A stretch of DNA of 29,805 bases, taken from assembly GCA_016783285.1 (NCBI GenBank), contig JADHWW010000015.1, positions 1 to 29,805 of the forward strand, written 5' to 3'. The stretch is from Anaerolineae bacterium. GTDB taxonomy: Bacteria > Chloroflexota > Anaerolineae > B4-G1. How positions within the stretch are numbered: the first letter of the stretch is position 1; each line of letters begins with the position of its first letter. Positions 5,433 through 13,243 of this stretch are shown here, piece by piece. The notes under the pieces were generated by a model. It was not told where the DNA came from and did no database searches. It saw only the letters and a program-made list of their open reading frames with translations. The position numbers were made by a program, and so were the translations under genes.

Positions 5433-8147
5433 ATGCCAACCAACACCCAAACCACCGGCCGCGAACGTACCCTCCTCCTCATCGCCGCCGCCTTCCTTCT
5501 CACCGGCACCATCACCCTTGAAATCCTCCATCCTCCACCCTCCATTCTCCATTCTCCATTCTCCATTCTTCATTGGTCACTGGTCATTCTCTCATTCGTC
5601 ATTTCCTTCACTGTGGCCCACCTTTTCCTCTCCCGCTACCTCCCCCACCGCGACCCCTTCCTGCTGCCCGTCGCCGCGCTCCTGACCGGATGGGGGCTCC
5701 TGCTCATCGGACGCCTGGCGATCAACTTTCTCCTGCGGCAAGCCGTCTGGCTGCTCATCTCCACCGCCGCGCTCCTGGTCATCGTCCGGCTGAGGGGCGA
5801 CCCCTCGACGGGGCTCAGGGCAAGCCTGCGCTGGCTGCGGCGCTTCCGCTACACCTGGCTCTTTGGGGGACTGGCGCTGTTGGCGGCCACGCTCATTTTC
5901 GGCGTCAATCCCTCCGGCTACGGCCCGCGCCTGTGGCTGGGCGCCTTTGGCGTCTACTTTCAGCCCTCGGAGCCACTCAAACTCCTGCTGGTCGTCTACC
6001 TGGCCTCTTACCTGGCCGAGCGACGGGAACTGATCGTCTCGGAAGGACGAAAAATTGGGCGCTGGCGTTTCCCTCCGCTGGCCTACGTCGGCCCGCTTTT
6101 GGCAATGTTCGGGCTGGCAATCGTGCTCCTGGCCTGGCAGCAAGACCTGGGTGCGGCGATGCTGTTCTTTTTCACCTTCCTGGCAATGCTCTACCTGGCG
6201 ACGGGGCAGTGGGGATACGTCGCCGCCGGGCTGGCGCTCTTCCTGCTGGTGGGCATGGCCGGCTACCTGCTCTCCGACCGGGTGGCGCTGCGGATAGACG
6301 GCTGGTTAAACCCCTGGCCGGAGGCAGCCGACCGCGCCTTCCAGATCGTGCAATCCCTGCTGGCCTTTGGAGCCGGGGGCATTTTCGGACGCGGGTTGGG
6401 ATTGGGCAGCCCCGGCTACATCCCCGCCGTACACACCGACTTTGTCCTCGCCGCCATCGGGGAAGAGTTCGGCCTGGCGGGGACACTGGCCGTCGTCGCG
6501 CTATACGGCGTGTTGATGCTGCGCGGCTTCCGCATCGCCGCCCGCGCACCACGCCCCTTTGAGCGCTTTCTGGCGGCCGGACTGACTGCCAGCCTGATCA
6601 TCCAGGCCTGGGTCATCATGGCCGGCAACGCCAAACTGGCCCCCATCGCCGGCGTCACCCTCCCCTTCGTCTCCTACGGCGGCAGTTCTCTCCTGACCAG
6701 TTTCATCGCCCTGGCCCTCCTCCTACGCGTCTCCAGTTCCACGTCCGAAACCTCAAGTCCAAAATCGGCAGTCACCCCGTTTCCACATCTCTGTGTCTCC
6801 CCTTCTTCATTGTTCATTGTTCATTGTTCATTGTTCATTTCCCTGGCCCTGGTTCTCCTGGCCGTCACGTGTGGCTACTGGGCCATCGTTCGCGCCGACT
6901 ACCTGGACACCCGCGCCGACAATCCTCGCCGCGTCCTATACGAACAGCGCGTCGTGCGGGGGCGCATCCTGGATCGGTATGGAGCCGTGCTGGCTGACGT
7001 GGAAGTAGCCGACGATGGCACCGTCACGCGCCGCTACCCTGTGCCGGAGGCCGCGCCCGCAGTCGGCTACGCCAGCCTGCGCTACGGCACCGGGGGAATC
7101 GAGGCCGCCTTCGACGCCGAACTGCGCGGGGAGATGGGTCGCAGCGATTGGCAGACCGCGTGGGATGAACTGCTCCATCGCCCACCCCACGGTCACGACG
7201 TGCAACTGACGCTCGACGCGGCGCTGCAAGCGCAGGCCCAGGAGGCCCTCGCCGGGCAGACCGGGGCTGTGGTGTTGCTCGACGCCACCACCGGCGAGAT
7301 CCTGGCCCTGGCATCGAGCCCCACCTTTGACCCGGCGCGCCTCGACGAAGAATGGGAGGCCTTGAGCGAGGACCCGACTGCACCGCTGATCAACCGGGCC
7401 ACCCAGGGCCTCTATCAGCCGGGGGCCGCCCTCCAGACCGTCGTGGTGGCCGAGGCACTGGCCGACCTTTCGGCTCCCGTCACCGGCATAACAGCGACCC
7501 TCAACTTGGACGGTGTTCGTCTCGGCTGCACCTATCCACCGTCCGGCACAACGCTGGCCGACGCCTACGGCGCCGCCTGCCCGGCCCCTTTCGCGGAGTT
7601 GGGGGAACGACTGGGAGTTGACGGCCTGGCAGAGGCAGTGGAGCGTTGGGCGCTCACCACCCCGCCCCCGCTGGAGATCCCGGCCGAGGCGGCCGGCTGG
7701 AGCGTGGAGACAATCTCGACCACGAGAAGCCTGCGGGCCGAGGCCATTGGGCAGGGGAATCTGACCGTATCACCGCTGCGGATGGCGCTGGTGGCCGCGA
7801 CATTGGCCAACGAGGGCACGATGCCCGCTCCACGATTGATCCTCCGCGTCCAGGATGTGGCAGGTGGCTGGCAGGAACACCCCGCCGCCGGGCAGCCCCG
7901 CGCCGTCATCACGCCGGCCAGGGCGCGCGAACTCTTGGCGGCCTGGCAACACTACGAAGATGGCGTCACCGCGCATTGGGGGATTGCCATTGCCGGCAAA
8001 GAGCAGCCACCGCACGTCTGGTTTCTGGGAGTGGCCCCGGCAGACATACCCCACTATGTCGTGGCCATTCTTCTTGAGCATCCCGCTGACCCCCATCGAG
8101 CGGCAGAGGTGGGAAATGCGCTTCTGAAAACGGCCTTGAACTACTGA
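5433..8147 (+). CDS. SEDS glycosyltransferase (FtsW/RodA/SpoVE) fused to a degenerate PBP transpeptidase-like domain
   Basis: The 904-aa protein has two parts. Residues 1 to about 440 form a multi-helix SEDS peptidoglycan polymerase with family motifs: WQQDLGAAMLFF, GRGLGLGSPGYIPAVHTDF (key Asp D336), IGEEFGLAG and PFVSYGGSSLL. After a new membrane helix (about 458-486), residues 487-904 resemble a class B PBP (RVVRGRILDRYGAVLAD; LDAALQAQAQEAL; GAVVLLDATTGEILALASSP). All three catalytic motifs are lost: PGSxxK is PGAALQ (A665, Q668), SxN is ACP (715-717) and KTGT is GKEQ (855-858). I infer a polymerase locked to an inactive partner that may act as scaffold or allosteric activator. Two heptamer arrays and one dispersed repeat are read in frame. 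Start ATG 5433 has only a weak binding site. Confidence 0.9.
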   Translation: MPTNTQTTGRERTLLLIAAAFLLTGTITLEILHPPPSILHSPFSILHWSLVILSFVISFTVAHLFLSRYLPHRDPFLLPVAALLTGWGLLLIGRLAINFLLRQAVWLLISTAALLVIVRLRGDPSTGLRASLRWLRRFRYTWLFGGLALLAATLIFGVNPSGYGPRLWLGAFGVYFQPSEPLKLLLVVYLASYLAERRELIVSEGRKIGRWRFPPLAYVGPLLAMFGLAIVLLAWQQDLGAAMLFFFTFLAMLYLATGQWGYVAAGLALFLLVGMAGYLLSDRVALRIDGWLNPWPEAADRAFQIVQSLLAFGAGGIFGRGLGLGSPGYIPAVHTDFVLAAIGEEFGLAGTLAVVALYGVLMLRGFRIAARAPRPFERFLAAGLTASLIIQAWVIMAGNAKLAPIAGVTLPFVSYGGSSLLTSFIALALLLRVSSSTSETSSPKSAVTPFPHLCVSPSSLFIVHCSLFISLALVLLAVTCGYWAIVRADYLDTRADNPRRVLYEQRVVRGRILDRYGAVLADVEVADDGTVTRRYPVPEAAPAVGYASLRYGTGGIEAAFDAELRGEMGRSDWQTAWDELLHRPPHGHDVQLTLDAALQAQAQEALAGQTGAVVLLDATTGEILALASSPTFDPARLDEEWEALSEDPTAPLINRATQGLYQPGAALQTVVVAEALADLSAPVTGITATLNLDGVRLGCTYPPSGTTLADAYGAACPAPFAELGERLGVDGLAEAVERWALTTPPPLEIPAEAAGWSVETISTTRSLRAEAIGQGNLTVSPLRMALVAATLANEGTMPAPRLILRVQDVAGGWQEHPAAGQPRAVITPARARELLAAWQHYEDGVTAHWGIAIAGKEQPPHVWFLGVAPADIPHYVVAILLEHPADPHRAAEVGNALLKTALNY
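5541..5604 (+). repeat. Heptanucleotide tandem array TCCATTC, in frame in the SEDS-PBP gene
   Basis: Four exact TCCATTC units (5541-5568) are followed by diverged copies TTCATTG, GTCACTG and GTCATTC. They encode the ILHSPFSILHW-like stretch near the N-terminus. Seven is not a multiple of three, so a change of one unit would shift the frame. Confidence 0.8.
5805..5825 (+). repeat. Short dispersed repeat (TCGAC..GGCTCAG..CAAGC) inside the SEDS-PBP gene
   Basis: The sequence is TCGAC-GGGGCTCAG-GGCAAGC and is translated as part of DPSTGLRASL. It matches a second copy at 26412-26432 at 17-18 of 21 positions. It has probably been inserted between two membrane helices. Confidence 0.5.
6806..6840 (+). 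repeat. Heptanucleotide tandem array TTCATTG between SEDS and PBP-like parts
   Basis: Four exact TTCATTG units (6806-6833) and a partial fifth lie in the linker that joins the SEDS part to the next membrane helix. The reverse complement of the same heptamer is repeated at 22560-22581. Confidence 0.85.
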
Positions 8148-8367
8148 CTCGTCACCAGCCTGCCCGACCTGGAGTGCTTCTACGGCGGCTGTGGCTGGTG
8201 GCAGACGCTGGCCTACTATCCTGGCCCGTAGCCCATTTGCATGCCGAGTGTCAATGAAGCGTCTAGGAAGCGTCCAGCACAAGTCGAGGCTGTGTGATAC
8301 CATGCGGCTACAGGGACAACTCACACGTAAAACGGATTACGAATCACGAATGTAGGAGGTCTTTCAA
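8148..8367 (+). other. Intergenic with a short in-frame coding remnant
   Basis: Directly after the SEDS-PBP stop the same frame reads on, from LVTSLPDLECFYGGC to LAYYPGP, before a TAG at 8229-8231. This looks like a tail of something coding rather than random sequence, but it has no start and I do not recognise it. The rest holds only the strong AGGAGG site (8354-8359) of the next gene. Confidence 0.3.
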
Positions 8368-9423
8368 ATGGAACGACACATAACCCTGAAACATCGGCTC
8401 ACCGTGCTGGCCATCCTGTTCGCCCCGCCTTTCCTGGTCGTAGGAGCGATGCAGGCGCTGTTCTGGCTGCTCTATCGGCTGTTCCCTTCCACATCCTTCC
8501 TTGCCTGGCTGGGAATTGAGGGGTACGCAGCCACCGTCCTGGGCACGCACGTTCTGATTTCGACGGGGCTGATGGCACTCCTGGTGCGCCGGTGGAGGCG
8601 GGCCGAACGATGGCAGTTCATCCTCACCGGTGTGGCGGTTCCGTTGGCCATGCCTTTCCTGGCTTTCTGGCCTCTGTCATTGCTGGCGCGGTTATCTCAC
8701 CGGCTGTTCCCCTACATCTCCTCCACGCCGTGGTGGTTTTTCGGAGTCGAGATGTATCCCTTTCTCTCCACGTCACTCTTGAGCGACGCGACCCGCTACG
8801 TGATCGTCAGCCTGGCCGCATTGATATTGACCCTGGCGGCGCTGACCTGGCTGGCAGCGCAGGAGCGGAGACAGGTCTGGCGGCGCGGACGCTTCTACGT
8901 GCTCCTTGCTGCCTGCACCTCGGTAATGGCCTTCCCGTTCCTGATGCGTTACCGGCCGGCGGTGCAGGCCGCGCCCGGTGTCGAACTGCGGGTGGTAGAG
9001 CAGCCGGGCTTACTGGCCGGGGTGGTCAGGAGTTGCCAGGCCGCCGCCGAAGTCCGGGGAGATTGCCAGTACGAACCACTGGGCTGGGCGGATGCGCAGA
9101 CGCTGGTTTACCGCATACGGTGCGGCGGCCATTACGACAAGACGGGTGCTTGGCACCCCGGCGCCCCACAGCCACCCCAGGCTTACCACCTGGACACGGA
9201 TGAGGTCTCGCCCTACGATAGAGACGTGGATGCGCTTTCACAGGAAATCTGCGCCACGTCCAAGTGCGTCCTGCCCGCGCTGGCCGCAAGGAAGCAGTTC
9301 GAACAGGGCTACTACCCCGGCGCATACGGGGACGCCTTCATCTCTCCCGATGATCGCTGGGTCGCCTTCACCGCCGAGCACATCTATGGGCCGGAGGATC
9401 TGCTCGTCATATCGCACGAGTGA
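8368..9423 (+). CDS. Unrecognised membrane protein with exported C-terminal domain
   Basis: The protein has 351 aa. About five hydrophobic helices lie in residues 1-195 (for example LTVLAILFAPPFLVVGAM and YVIVSLAALILTLAALTW), with Arg-rich loops such as RRWRRAERW on the inside. Residues 200-351 are soluble, probably outside, with Cys pairs (CQAAAEVRGDC; RIRCGG; ICATSKC). Strand motifs GWADAQTLVYRI and ISPDDRWVAFT are typical of a single beta-propeller blade pair, as in TolB/WD40-like sensors. It starts at ATG 8368 behind AGGAGG. The next gene, also a membrane protein, follows 34 bp later with an almost identical AGGAGGTCT leader, so they are probably co-expressed. I assign no function. Confidence 0.7.
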   Translation: MERHITLKHRLTVLAILFAPPFLVVGAMQALFWLLYRLFPSTSFLAWLGIEGYAATVLGTHVLISTGLMALLVRRWRRAERWQFILTGVAVPLAMPFLAFWPLSLLARLSHRLFPYISSTPWWFFGVEMYPFLSTSLLSDATRYVIVSLAALILTLAALTWLAAQERRQVWRRGRFYVLLAACTSVMAFPFLMRYRPAVQAAPGVELRVVEQPGLLAGVVRSCQAAAEVRGDCQYEPLGWADAQTLVYRIRCGGHYDKTGAWHPGAPQPPQAYHLDTDEVSPYDRDVDALSQEICATSKCVLPALAARKQFEQGYYPGAYGDAFISPDDRWVAFTAEHIYGPEDLLVISHE

Positions 9424-9457
9424 AAGCCAATATCACGTCCAGTTGAGGAGGTCTGAG

Positions 9458-10528
9458 ATGCAGAATCGTTCATTTGTCCCCACGTCTTGGATAAAGGTCG
9501 GATTAGCCATCTTGCCTGGGCTGTTCATCGTTGGCGCACGCAGCGGCCTTTTCAGAAGGGTTTTCGGGTTGGAAAGTTGGCCGGCTCTCGGCCAGAATGA
9601 CCTGATCCCTGTTTACATCGCGCTGGGCATCGTCATCGCAGGGCTGATCGTCGAGCGCCGGCCTGCCGTCTGGAGCCTTCCCGCATTGGGAATGCTTCTC
9701 CTTGAGATACCAGGGTGGGTACTTGCTCTGTTTGCCCGGTTTTGGGACCCGCGCAGTCCGTTTTGGCAAGTTGTCCCTCCCTACTTGATGTTGGCCGCGA
9801 TTGCAGCAAGCGCGGCCCTGGCTGCATACCGGGTTTTCAAACAGCACGGCCTCCACATCCCCAGGTCAGGCTGGGTGCTCCTTGGACTGATGATCCTGGT
9901 TGGCGTGGCTGGCGCTATCGTTGGAGCGATCACTGACCGTAGCCCAAATGAGTGGACGTCCTTTGTAGCCCATCTCCCGCTGCAACTTTGGTGGACCGGC
10001 CTGCTCCTGCTGCCCGTAGCGATAGGCTTGCCGCTGGCCCGGCGCGACGGCTTGCTCGCAGGGCTTGTACTCGTTGCCTTCCAGTTTGTTCTGGTGGAAG
10101 GGATCTTTGATCCAACCTACTCGGTAGATTTTTGGGCGTATTGGGAGCCGAGCGCGATTCTGGACAAAGCAAGGATCGTGTTATCCTACCTTCCGGCCCT
10201 GTTCTTCCTCGTCATTGCGCCGATCTGGGCGTATCCTTCTCGCTCGACACGTGGCCGGGTCTTGGGGCTACTCCTGCCTCCGTTCGTCGCCCTGGTCAGC
10301 ACCGACGCCATTGCAAGCATCGCGTTGCGGGGCACTTTGGGCGGATATTCGATGGGTTCGTGGCTCACACACGGCGTATCAACGGCCCAGTTGCTGATAC
10401 CGCTGGCTCTGGCAGCGGTGATGTACCACGGGATTGAACACCAAAGCCCGGCAGCGGCTGATACCCAGGAAGGCAAGGGGGCTTCGAAAGGCAAAACGAC
10501 GACAGCAACCGCAATCAACACAGCATAA
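9458..10528 (+). CDS. Unrecognised polytopic membrane protein
   Basis: The protein has 356 aa with about nine to ten hydrophobic segments from KVGLAILPGLFIVGA near residue 13 to LIPLALAAVMYHGIE near residue 325, and a polar tail rich in Lys/Thr/Ala. The start is ATG 9458 with GAGGAGG at 9445-9451; the frame is open further upstream but there it overlaps the preceding gene. No catalytic motif is visible. A helix pattern without conserved charged residues fits a small structural or channel-like protein better than a transporter of a known class. Its placement behind 8368-9423 with the same type of leader suggests a shared role. Confidence 0.65.
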   Translation: MQNRSFVPTSWIKVGLAILPGLFIVGARSGLFRRVFGLESWPALGQNDLIPVYIALGIVIAGLIVERRPAVWSLPALGMLLLEIPGWVLALFARFWDPRSPFWQVVPPYLMLAAIAASAALAAYRVFKQHGLHIPRSGWVLLGLMILVGVAGAIVGAITDRSPNEWTSFVAHLPLQLWWTGLLLLPVAIGLPLARRDGLLAGLVLVAFQFVLVEGIFDPTYSVDFWAYWEPSAILDKARIVLSYLPALFFLVIAPIWAYPSRSTRGRVLGLLLPPFVALVSTDAIASIALRGTLGGYSMGSWLTHGVSTAQLLIPLALAAVMYHGIEHQSPAAADTQEGKGASKGKTTTATAINTA

Positions 10529-10680
10529 ACCGGGCGTCATTCCCGTAACCCATCGTCGGGTCGCGGAACATTTTCGCACAGTCAGGCGTCTATATAGTGA
10601 AGACGCTCCCATAGGAAGACGTCTGTTTTTGCTTGCCAGTTCGGCAATAGGACAAACACAATTCAAGTGGAGGTGATAAA
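10529..10680. other. Leader region of the PA14 gene
   Basis: The region contains a small inverted repeat, TTGCC (10633-10637) and GGCAA (10643-10647), and a strong GGAGGTGA site just before ATG 10681. I see no convincing full promoter. Confidence 0.35.
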
Positions 10681-12330
10681 ATGAGAAACAGAGTATGGAG
10701 TCTTGTCATCATCGTCATCGTTGCGTTGGCCGTATTGGGCCTGGGGCCAGCAGCGACCCCGGCAACGGCAGGAGGCGCCTGGTACGCCGAGTACTTTGCC
10801 AATCCCACCCTCAACGGCGGCCCGGCCCTCACCCGTTACGACGACACGTTGCATTTCGAGTGGGGCACCGGCAGCCCCGGCGGCGGTGTCCCCGCCGACA
10901 ACTTTTCCGCCCGCTGGACCCGCGACGATTGGTTCGAGGCCGGCACCTACCGCTTCTCCTACCGCTCCGACGATGGGCTACGTATCTGGGTCGGCGGCAC
11001 CCTCGTCGTGGACGATTGGCGCGACCGCCAGGCATCCTGGTCCTTCGTGGACCACGTCATCTCCCGGGGCACCCACCGCGTGCGCGTCGAGTACTACGAG
11101 CATACCGGCAGCGCAGCCATCCAGGTGGGATGGGAGCGGGTCAGCGGCGGCGACACCTGGCGGGCCGAGTACTTTGCCAACCGCGACCTCTCCGGCGCGT
11201 CGGCCCTGGTGCGCTACGACCCGACGATTGACTTTGACTGGGGATACGGCAGCCCCGACGGGGCCGTTCCCGCCGACAACTTTTCCGTGCGCTGGACGCG
11301 CAGCCTGGGCTTTAACCCCGGCGCCTACCGTTTCTACGCCAGTTGCGACGACGGCGTGCGCGTCTACGTGGACGGCAACCGCGTCGTGGACGCCTGGGAC
11401 GACCAGAAACTGCCCAACACCCGCTGGGGCGACGTCACCCTCGGCAGCGGTCAGCACACCGTCGTCGTCGAGTACTACGAGCACGGCGGTGAGGCCAGCG
11501 CCCACGTGTGGTGGGACCGCCTGCAGACCTTCAGCGGATGGGAGGGCCGCTACTACGCCAACGCCGAACTGCGCGGCGGCCCGGCGCTCATCCGCGACGA
11601 CGCAGCGATCAGTTTCGACTGGGGCGAAGGCGCTCCCACCGATTGGATGGTCAGCGACAACTTTTCCGTCGTCTGGACGCGCAACGCCTACTTTACCCCC
11701 GGCTACTATCGCTTCAACGTCCGCTCCGACGACGGCGTGCGCGTCTGGCTCGACGGGGCGCTGGTGATGGACTACTGGCAGCCGATGGACTACGAGTGGC
11801 ACTACCTGGACGGGACCCACCTGGCGGGCACGCACGCCCTCAAGGTGGAGTATTTTGAACGCACTGGCGGCGCCCGCATCCACTTCTGGTGGGAGCGAAG
11901 CGACACCCTCGCGCCTCCCTCCGCCCCCCCGCCGGCGCCCACTCCCGCCCCACGCCTGCCCGGCCCCTGGCAGGGTGAGTATTTCAACAACCGCGACTCG
12001 AGCGGCACGCCGGTACTGGTGCGCACCGACAGCACCGTGAACTTTAACTGGGGTTGGAACTCTCCCGCGTCGGAAGTGAACCGCGACGACTTTTCTGTGC
12101 GCTGGAGCGGCAACTTCCCCTTCGAGAGCGGGCGCTACCGCTTCACCACCTACTCCGACGACGGCGTGCGGCTGTACGTGGACGACCAGTTGGTCATTGA
12201 TAGTTGGCGGCCCATGCGCGGCTACCGTAGTGCCACTCTCAACTTGAGCGCGGGCACGCACACCGTGCGGCTAGAGTACTTTGAGCGCAGCGGCGTCGCG
12301 CTGGCGCGCCTCACCTGGCGCCGCTGGTAA
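10681..12330 (+). CDS. Secreted protein with four PA14 domains
   Basis: The 549-aa protein has a signal peptide (MRNRVWSLVIIVIVALAVLG, cleavage probably near ATAGG at 30) and then four PA14-type beta-barrels, starting at W34, W160, W287 and W430. Each shows W-x-x-x-Y-(F/Y)-x-N, a DNFSxxWTR-type core, the RSDDGxRxWxDGxLVxDxW calcium/sugar-loop motif with its Asp pair, and HxxxxEYxE near the end. Repeats 1-3 are contiguous; a Pro/Ala linker (about 406-428) precedes repeat 4. PA14 domains bind glycans in adhesins, toxins and glycosidases. No catalytic or cell-wall anchor domain is present, so this is likely a free or loosely bound carbohydrate-binding protein. A strong GGAGGTGA ribosome binding site precedes the start. 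Confidence 0.9.
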   Translation: MRNRVWSLVIIVIVALAVLGLGPAATPATAGGAWYAEYFANPTLNGGPALTRYDDTLHFEWGTGSPGGGVPADNFSARWTRDDWFEAGTYRFSYRSDDGLRIWVGGTLVVDDWRDRQASWSFVDHVISRGTHRVRVEYYEHTGSAAIQVGWERVSGGDTWRAEYFANRDLSGASALVRYDPTIDFDWGYGSPDGAVPADNFSVRWTRSLGFNPGAYRFYASCDDGVRVYVDGNRVVDAWDDQKLPNTRWGDVTLGSGQHTVVVEYYEHGGEASAHVWWDRLQTFSGWEGRYYANAELRGGPALIRDDAAISFDWGEGAPTDWMVSDNFSVVWTRNAYFTPGYYRFNVRSDDGVRVWLDGALVMDYWQPMDYEWHYLDGTHLAGTHALKVEYFERTGGARIHFWWERSDTLAPPSAPPPAPTPAPRLPGPWQGEYFNNRDSSGTPVLVRTDSTVNFNWGWNSPASEVNRDDFSVRWSGNFPFESGRYRFTTYSDDGVRLYVDDQLVIDSWRPMRGYRSATLNLSAGTHTVRLEYFERSGVALARLTWRRW

Positions 12331-12473
12331 TGTGGGACGATTGGAGGTAGAACGCGAACGCAAATGGTTCGACTGGTAGCGCGGCCCCGCTGGTCAGTCC
12401 ACTAGATTGCGAGAGCAAGAGCGCATCTACCATTGCCACCAAGATACCCAGGAGTGGCTTCCTGATCGCGTAC

Positions 12474-12656
12474 ATGGAAGAAACAGATCCAGAACTGAAA
12501 CGGCGTGTCGAGCAAGTATCCCTGAATTCCTGGCCGGCCTTGCAGCAAATCCTATTCGACGGCTGGGTTTTGCGCTTTTCCGAGTTTCAGAAAGTGTATC
12601 CATACTGGTATCGTGTTCTCAGGATGTTCCAGAATTTAAAGTATCCCAGGTCATAG
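12474..12656 (+). pseudogene. Truncated GNAT-family N-acetyltransferase
   Basis: The first 33 or so codons ([20 protein letters not shown], then [16 protein letters not shown]) match the typical beginning of a GNAT acetyltransferase, where a GYTKRANS-like segment normally follows. Here the match ends abruptly and the frame stops after 60 codons, close to the inverted repeat at 12661. None of the acetyl-CoA-binding motif is left. I infer a deletion or an insertion-linked truncation. The GNAT call rests on a short segment. Confidence 0.55.
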
Positions 12657-12660
12657 CCTG

Positions 12661-12767
12661 TCATTCTGAGCCGGAGCGCAGCGGAGGTGAAGAATCTCGC
12701 CTTGGACAGACGGTTTGGGCATTGTAACGTGAGATTCTTCGCTTCACTGCGTTCCGCTCAGAATGAC
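12661..12767. repeat. Imperfect inverted repeat, MITE-like or hairpin element
   Basis: The left arm reads TCATTCTGAGC...GAAGAATCTC (12661-12698) and the right arm GAGATTCTTCGC...GCTCAGAATGA (12731-12767), with about 32 bases between. The arms match over about 35 bases with a few differences and a 2-base length change. Similar CATTCTGAG/GAGATTCTTC hairpins are common as dispersed elements in many bacteria. No gene is inside. Confidence 0.75.
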
Positions 12768-12796
12768 ACTGGGATGATTATTTTTCTGGAACACCC

Positions 12797-13243
12797 CTAC
12801 TTGATGGGGATGTAGATGTACATCTGTGAGCCTTCCACCTCCTGGCGAAAGTCCTCGTCGTACAACTCAAAGTCGGGGCCATCCCCGGCCTGGTAGTCGG
12901 ACTGGGGCAACCAGGTCTGGAAGGCGTACTGGTACGCTTCGTGGAGGGTCTCGAGCGTGCAGGGAAAGACGGCGTAGGTCTGCTCCGGCACCTGGCGACT
13001 CACCATGCCCTCCGGGATGTCGGCGACGCTGTCCACCTCGAACCCGGCGACGTACTGGAACACGCCCTCTTCCTCGTGCGGCCCGCAGACGCCGTAAGCA
13101 TTCTGCAAGCCCATGTGTTCGATCTCTTTGACCCTGGGCATGAATTCACCCCACATCTGGGCGATCTCGTTGTTTTCGTTCTTGCCGTGGTACAACATCC
13201 CCACGACGGTAAACACCGGCTTGGTCACGATCCTGGGTTCCAT
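12797..13243 (-). CDS. Possible separately translated GyrI-like protein nested in the MerR fusion
   Basis: An internal ATG at 13243 starts MEPRIVTKPVFTVVGMLYHG and would give a 148-aa stand-alone GyrI-like ligand-binding protein, the normal size for that family. A strong minus-strand AAAAGGAG site (13260-13253) sits nine bases before it, in the AT-rich linker of the longer frame. This looks like the original start of an independent gene. It is in the same frame as the MerR fusion, so both products could be made. Confidence 0.5.
   Translation of the reverse strand: MEPRIVTKPVFTVVGMLYHGKNENNEIAQMWGEFMPRVKEIEHMGLQNAYGVCGPHEEEGVFQYVAGFEVDSVADIPEGMVSRQVPEQTYAVFPCTLETLHEAYQYAFQTWLPQSDYQAGDGPDFELYDEDFRQEVEGSQMYIYIPIK

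Larger units (their letters stand above)
12331..12796. other. Gene-poor region with GNAT remnant and inverted-repeat element
   Basis: No intact gene is seen. Bases 12331-12473 show nothing I can identify. A broken acetyltransferase start follows at 12474, then an inverted repeat at 12661-12767. Confidence 0.6.

Noticed and set aside
10978..12261. A 427-codon antisense frame over the PA14 gene
   Set aside because: Its repeats are the mirror of the four PA14 modules; no independent evidence of coding.
12331..12473. A tRNA-like stretch (GGTAGCGCGGCC...GGTCAGTCC)
   Set aside because: No cloverleaf with acceptor and T arms can be formed; the resemblance is to short motifs only.
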